Below are positions 59,138 to 64,000 of a stretch of DNA of 64,000 bases, piece after piece; the first letter of the stretch is position 1; every line of letters begins with the position of its first letter. The position numbers were made by a program, and so were the translations under genes. The stretch comes from a bacterium (GTDB lineage Bacteria; Vulcanimicrobiota; JABDET01): the NCBI GenBank assembly GCA_021800275.1, contig JAJYZB010000012.1, positions 1 through 64,000 of the forward strand, written 5' to 3'. Under the pieces are notes generated by a model. The model saw nothing but the letters and a program-made list of their open reading frames with translations. It had not been told where the DNA came from and searched no databases.

Positions 59138-60435
59138 AAAAAAGTTTTTTGATTTTACCGCTGTTGTTTTTTGCGTTCACTTCTTTTGTTCATGCTGCAG
59201 GCTTTCGGAAAATATACTCTCGCATCACTTTGAAACAGTGCGAGAAAATTGCTCTTTCTAAACAACCCGAACTTTTGATTGCTCGAGAGAAAGTTTTAGC
59301 TCAAAAAGGGGCTGTTGAAGTCGCTAAAAGCCAAATTTATCCTTTTCTTATTGGATCAGGAGAGTTTGTTCATAATACCCCAACCTTAAACGCGATTTTT
59401 GGTCCCTTTGTTTTTCCTATTGACGCAAACAATAGTTTTACGACTTCTCTTGAACTGCAGTATCCTTTATATAATGGGGGGAGACTTGGAAACAAAGTAA
59501 AGTTTGCCCGAAAAAATTTGTCCAGTATCAAATCTCAAGAGGGAGAAGTCAGGCTTTCAGTATTGTTAAATACAAGGATTTTTTATGAAAAAGCGATTTT
59601 AGCAAAAGAGATGCTGAAAACAGAGCGTTGGGATTATAATGGTCGGGCATTCAATGAAAATTCTTCTGAGGAGCTTTATAAAACAGGTCAGGTTCCCAAG
59701 TTGATTTATCGAAATTCTGTTATTTTATTAAGAAGGGCAAAAATAGATTTAATTAAAGCAGAGCTGCAGTATAAAAGCAGCCTGGATAATCTGGCTTTTG
59801 CTGTAGGATTAAACCCTGGAGAAATTAAATCTGTAAAAGGAAATTTTGTCAGAACTTTTTTCTTTCCCTCTTATCATCATCTGATTCAGAAAGCTTACCA
59901 GAATCGCCCCCTGATTAAAGAAGATGAAGCTAAATTAGAGGCTGAAGAGATACAGCTTAAGATCGCGAAATCCGTCAATTCTCCTAATATTTCTTTGTTT
60001 GCAGCTGAGACTTATTCCACCCGTCCTTTTGTTCCTTTTTTTCCGTACTATCAAAATCAAGCAGGGGTTAATGTTTCCTGGCCCTTCCACTGGGGGGAGC
60101 AGAATGGAGAAGTAAAACAAGCCCGAGCAGAAATTAGAGCTGCTCGGAATCAACTGCAAGAAGATAAAGAGCAGATTGCGGATCAAATCAAAGTGGCTTA
60201 TCGGAATGCAAAAGAAGCTTTTGAACAAGCGCAGTCCAGTATGTTGAATGTGCAGGCAGGCAGGAAAAGTTTTGATAATGCTCAAGCTGCATTTGCCAAT
60301 CAGCTTATTGACAGCGCCCAGTTAGATGAAACCACCAGTTTATTGGATCAAGCCCAGAGTGATTATTTAAATTCACTCTATCATTACGAAATCGCTTTAT
60401 CGGAACTGGAGTATGAAGAAGGGGATTTGAAGTGA
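59134..60435 (+). CDS. TolC-family outer membrane protein (3)
   Basis: ITLKQCEKIALSKQPELLIAREKV; TolC body. Confidence 0.85.
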   Translation: MKKSFLILPLLFFAFTSFVHAAGFRKIYSRITLKQCEKIALSKQPELLIAREKVLAQKGAVEVAKSQIYPFLIGSGEFVHNTPTLNAIFGPFVFPIDANNSFTTSLELQYPLYNGGRLGNKVKFARKNLSSIKSQEGEVRLSVLLNTRIFYEKAILAKEMLKTERWDYNGRAFNENSSEELYKTGQVPKLIYRNSVILLRRAKIDLIKAELQYKSSLDNLAFAVGLNPGEIKSVKGNFVRTFFFPSYHHLIQKAYQNRPLIKEDEAKLEAEEIQLKIAKSVNSPNISLFAAETYSTRPFVPFFPYYQNQAGVNVSWPFHWGEQNGEVKQARAEIRAARNQLQEDKEQIADQIKVAYRNAKEAFEQAQSSMLNVQAGRKSFDNAQAAFANQLIDSAQLDETTSLLDQAQSDYLNSLYHYEIALSELEYEEGDLK

Positions 60436-62042
60436 AGGGTTATTTTACACGATCTTTTTTCATTTTGTCAGGGATGATACTGGTTGGATTCGTTCTTTTG
60501 GGACAGTTTTTTTTCCCTGGTGGCAGAGTTTCAGCCCGAACTCTCTTTAGGTCAACTGGGTCTCATCATTTTATGTGGAAGAAGGGGGCAAAAAATCGCA
60601 GCAGCTCAAATGCTTGTTTGAAATGTCATGTGATTCCAGGGATAAGACATAGCATTATGTGGAGAGTTTTTTCGCGTAATTTGAAAGAGGGGAAATTTCC
60701 TCAGTATCACCACAATGCCTGTTTGTTCTGCCATATCAGGCATGAACTCCCTGTTCCTCCTCGAATCACACATTTTGCTTTTTTAAGACATGCGACCATT
60801 GGCGGGGTTACAGCAGTTCATACGCTCTGCCAGAAATGTCATACTTCTCCTGAACACCATCCGATTATTCAAGCCCCTGATATCCAAAATCAGTTTGAAA
60901 AATTTTATGTAGGCGGATCAGCCATGCCCTTGATTTTCCCTGGGCACAAAGTATTTATTGGAAAACACCCGCAGGAAAGCGTTTTATTAGGAAGTAAATT
61001 AAAAGAGTTTCCTCATATAGAATGCACAGACTGCCATAATGCTCATCTTGCCACTCGGGCAGAACCTTTAAGAGGGGCAAAAGGAATTATGGATATTAAT
61101 GGAAAACCTGTGGCAGTTGGATTTGGGACTGCTCATCCACTCATGAATCCTCCTGTTTATGCAATTTGTTTTCGCTGCCATGGACCAACCTATCAGTGGA
61201 TAACCCCTTATCCTGATCCCCCGTATGATATGTTTCCACCTGGATATACGAATCAATTTAAAGAGTTTAATCCAAAAAGCCGTATGTTTCTGCAGCCCAA
61301 TTTAAGAAATACTTCCTGGATGCCTGTAGTTTATCCAGGGAAAAATAAGTCTAAAGGGCTGAACTGGCAGCTGACAACTGCGACTCATGGGGAATTAAAT
61401 GTGCATTCAACCATAGAATGCACAGACTGTCACAACAATAATGCTTTTTCAAAAGTTCATGGGCGTGTTCTGCTTTCCATGGGAAGTTATAAAGATCCAG
61501 CAGGCCCTCATGGTTCTATTTATCATCGGATTTTAAGGGCTCCTTACACTTTTAAGGTGGGAACAGCCACTCGTTCTCCTTTTACCCAGTACAATCCTAA
61601 AAATTTTGCTCTATGTTTTAACTGCCACAATGAAAAAGCGTTTGATGGAGGCAGATGGGATAAGCATACAGGGTTTTATTCTAAAAAGTTTGGTAATTTG
61701 CATTATCTGCATTTAACTGGAGAAGGGGGAAAACTGCCGGCGTATGAATCCTGCGCTGAGTGTCATTATGATGTTCACAGCAATGTGATGACTGATACGA
61801 CGTTTTTTATTTTTCACGGAATTTCTCGGAAGAGTCAGGATACTCATCTGCTCTGGTTTTATCCAGGAGTTAAAGGAGTGGGAAATCAATTTTTAAGAAC
61901 TCTTGGTTATCAAAATGAAATACTGGGTTATAAAAATGCAGCAGATCACCCGATCTGGATAAAGAATGCAATGCATGCAACCTGTCTCATGGTTTGTCAT
62001 GATCATGTCATGGATTTTCACTACGGAGGTCCCCAGAAATGA
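60432..62042 (+). CDS. Multiheme c-type cytochrome (8 CXXCH plus one CX3CH)
   Basis: CLKCH, CLFCH, CQKCH, CTDCH, CFRCH, CTDCH, CFNCH, CAECH, and CLMVCH near the C-terminus; N-terminal TM/signal. Confidence 0.92.
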   Translation: MKGYFTRSFFILSGMILVGFVLLGQFFFPGGRVSARTLFRSTGSHHFMWKKGAKNRSSSNACLKCHVIPGIRHSIMWRVFSRNLKEGKFPQYHHNACLFCHIRHELPVPPRITHFAFLRHATIGGVTAVHTLCQKCHTSPEHHPIIQAPDIQNQFEKFYVGGSAMPLIFPGHKVFIGKHPQESVLLGSKLKEFPHIECTDCHNAHLATRAEPLRGAKGIMDINGKPVAVGFGTAHPLMNPPVYAICFRCHGPTYQWITPYPDPPYDMFPPGYTNQFKEFNPKSRMFLQPNLRNTSWMPVVYPGKNKSKGLNWQLTTATHGELNVHSTIECTDCHNNNAFSKVHGRVLLSMGSYKDPAGPHGSIYHRILRAPYTFKVGTATRSPFTQYNPKNFALCFNCHNEKAFDGGRWDKHTGFYSKKFGNLHYLHLTGEGGKLPAYESCAECHYDVHSNVMTDTTFFIFHGISRKSQDTHLLWFYPGVKGVGNQFLRTLGYQNEILGYKNAADHPIWIKNAMHATCLMVCHDHVMDFHYGGPQK

Positions 62043-63262
62043 AAGATGCCTTAAGAAAATTTTCTTTTGTGGTTTTAGGAGTCGTGATCATTGGATTGAT
62101 CTTTTATGGAATAGATCGCTACTTTTTTGCGGGAAGGGTGTCCACAGAAGATGCTCGTGTGGACAGCCATCTGGTTTTTATAAGCCCCAGAATTTCAGGA
62201 AAAGTTACAAAAGTCCTGGTCCGCAATCATGAATTAGTAAAACCTGGGCAGCCTCTTGTTCTCCTCAGCACAGCCGATTATAAAACAAAACTACAAGCAG
62301 CAGAATCTAATTTAAATCGTTTTAAAAAAATCCTGGCTGCCGATCGTTTGAATGTCCCGATCAGCCGTATATCCACATCAGGAACTATGAATCGAGTTGG
62401 AGCCATGCTTTTAGCCGCAGGATCGAATCAAGAGAAACTGAATCGAATTGTGGCTGAAGTAAGATCCAGAATCATTCAGTTAAAAGCGAATTTAATTTCT
62501 GCAAAGTCCAGATATAATTTAGCAAAATCTAATTATGATCGAATGAAATTATTAATTCGGAATTATATTGCTTCTCAAGAGCAGTATGATTCTTTTAAAA
62601 CGCAGTATGAAAACGCGAAAGCGGATTTAATTTCAGCAAAAGCTCAATTAGTTTCAGCTCAAGAAGAATTGAAACAGCAGCTGGCAGCCCTTCAAGAAGT
62701 TAAATATCAGTTTAAAGCCGCAAAAGCCCAGGTATTTGTCGCTTCAGCAGGACCTGTACAGGTTCAAATGCAGGAACAAAAAGTGGCTGCTGATGCACAG
62801 GCAGTTAAACAGGCTGAAGCTGAAGTTCGTCTGGCTAAATTAAAATTGTCTTATACAACGATAAAGGCTCCTAAAGAAGGGATTGTGACCAGACGCCAGG
62901 TTACAGTTGGGGCTGTGGTAGCAAGAGGGCAGACTCTGCTGCTTCTGGCTCCTGTAGGAAAAAGTCTCTGGGTAAGAGCCGATTTTAGAGAGACTGCTTT
63001 AACCCGGATGAAGCCAGGGGACAGAGTCAATATTACAGTTGACACGTTTCCTGGGAAAGTTTATAAAGGCATTGTGAATTCAGTCAGCGGAGCCACTGGA
63101 GCAGCAACCAGTCTTTTTCCTCCTGAGAATGCCAGCGGTAATTTTGTTAAAATTGTCCAGAGGATACCGGTTAAAATCACTTTTGCTCCTGACCAGAATC
63201 TCAATGGACTTTTAACAGGAATGTCGGCTGAAGTAACGGTTTTTCTCCATTCAAAATCATGA
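62039..63262 (+). CDS. EmrA-like HlyD-family membrane fusion protein
   Basis: RVSTEDARVDSHLVFISPRISGKVTKVLVRNHELVKPGQPLVLL. Confidence 0.92.
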   Translation: MKDALRKFSFVVLGVVIIGLIFYGIDRYFFAGRVSTEDARVDSHLVFISPRISGKVTKVLVRNHELVKPGQPLVLLSTADYKTKLQAAESNLNRFKKILAADRLNVPISRISTSGTMNRVGAMLLAAGSNQEKLNRIVAEVRSRIIQLKANLISAKSRYNLAKSNYDRMKLLIRNYIASQEQYDSFKTQYENAKADLISAKAQLVSAQEELKQQLAALQEVKYQFKAAKAQVFVASAGPVQVQMQEQKVAADAQAVKQAEAEVRLAKLKLSYTTIKAPKEGIVTRRQVTVGAVVARGQTLLLLAPVGKSLWVRADFRETALTRMKPGDRVNITVDTFPGKVYKGIVNSVSGATGAATSLFPPENASGNFVKIVQRIPVKITFAPDQNLNGLLTGMSAEVTVFLHSKS

Positions 63263-63274
63263 GGATTCTATGAG

Positions 63275-64000
63275 ATGGATCAGAGCGGGCAGCAGGCTGT
63301 AGAACTTTCAGGAGAGCAGCAGAATCCAAGGAGAAAAATTAATCCTTGGATTATAACTTTTGCAGTCATGCTGGGGACTTCGATTGAAGTTCTGGATACT
63401 TCTATCGCCAATGTCGCTTTACCTCATATTGCAGGGAGTCTTTCAGTAACCCCAGATGAGGCAACCTGGGTCTTAACCAGTTATCTTATTTCGAATGGGA
63501 TTGTTCTCCCTATTGCTGCCTGGCTGTCTCGAAGATTTGGTCGAAAACGTTATTTTATCGTCAGCATCATTATTTTTACGATCTCTTCAGCTCTGTGCGG
63601 ACTTGCTCCAAGTTTGAGTTTCCTCATTTTCTTTAGAGTTTTGCAGGGATTAGGTGGAGGAGGACTTCAGCCTTCCAGTCAGGCGATTTTATTGGAGACT
63701 TTTCCTCTGGAAAAAAGAGGGCAGGGGATGGCTGCTTATGGATTAGGGATTGTGCTGGCTCCTATGCTGGGACCAGTGATTGGAGGCTGGATTACAGATC
63801 ATTATACCTGGCGCTGGATCTTTTATGTCAATGTGCCGGTTGGCATCATTGCAGTTCTGCTTATTTCTTTATTTGTTTTTGATCCTCATTATTTGAAAAG
63901 AGTCAAAGAGCCGGTGGATTATCTGGGATTGGGTTTTCTTGCCATTGGAATCGCATTTTTACAGTACTGTTTAGATAAAGGGGAAGAACTGGGTTGGCTT
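63275..64000 (+). CDS. DHA2-family MFS transporter, EmrB/QacA type (truncated by window end)
   Basis: Translation MDQSGQQAVELSGEQQNPRRKINPWIITFAVMLGTSIEVLDTSIANVALPHIAGSLSVTPDEATWVLTSYLISNGIVLPIAAWLSRRFGRKRYF...; open to the end, not in the ORF track. Confidence 0.93.
   Translation, partial: MDQSGQQAVELSGEQQNPRRKINPWIITFAVMLGTSIEVLDTSIANVALPHIAGSLSVTPDEATWVLTSYLISNGIVLPIAAWLSRRFGRKRYFIVSIIIFTISSALCGLAPSLSFLIFFRVLQGLGGGGLQPSSQAILLETFPLEKRGQGMAAYGLGIVLAPMLGPVIGGWITDHYTWRWIFYVNVPVGIIAVLLISLFVFDPHYLKRVKEPVDYLGLGFLAIGIAFLQYCLDKGEELGWL

Noticed and set aside
1-64000. tRNA, rRNA, transposase or integrase genes
   Set aside because: None recognised by reading either strand; the accessory region shows no IS terminal repeats or tRNA-adjacent integration signs.

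Overview
The window opens with the 3' end of an EF-Tu gene. It continues through a nearly canonical S10-spc-alpha ribosomal superoperon (rpsJ to rplQ, including secY-adk-map-infA-rpmJ-rpoA) and truA, about 1-16.6 kb. The rest looks like accessory or lineage-specific content of a diderm bacterium: a PilZ-type gene, UPF0182, PEGA/TPR and gamma-carbonic-anhydrase-like genes, a small secreted protein with 7 near-identical 33-bp repeats, an exonuclease-WYL fusion, pyrD, secreted proteins, and GT39/GT2 glycosyltransferases. A minus-strand operon (28.9-36.5 kb) joins three minor-pilin-like genes, a NodU/CmcH carbamoyltransferase, a radical SAM protein and a GT39-like enzyme. It is followed by a kinase-like/GspF fusion, two APC permeases, a retropepsin/PDZ protein, a GH76-like protein with an odd N-terminus, recA, a rhodanese fusion, DUF1848 and purU. 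The window ends in a translationally coupled export cluster (TolC, MacA-like, ABC ATPase, FtsX-like permease, TolC, multiheme cytochrome c, EmrA-like, EmrB-like). The strongest candidates for undescribed biology are: (1) the pilin / carbamoyltransferase / radical SAM / GT operon with a mucin-like Ser/Thr pilin tail; (2) the multiheme cytochrome embedded in an efflux operon; (3) the 33-bp-repeat secreted peptide; (4) a zinc-ribbon fused to ribosomal protein L22; (5) the kinase-like-GspF fusion. All functional assignments come from reading motifs by eye; no database search was run.
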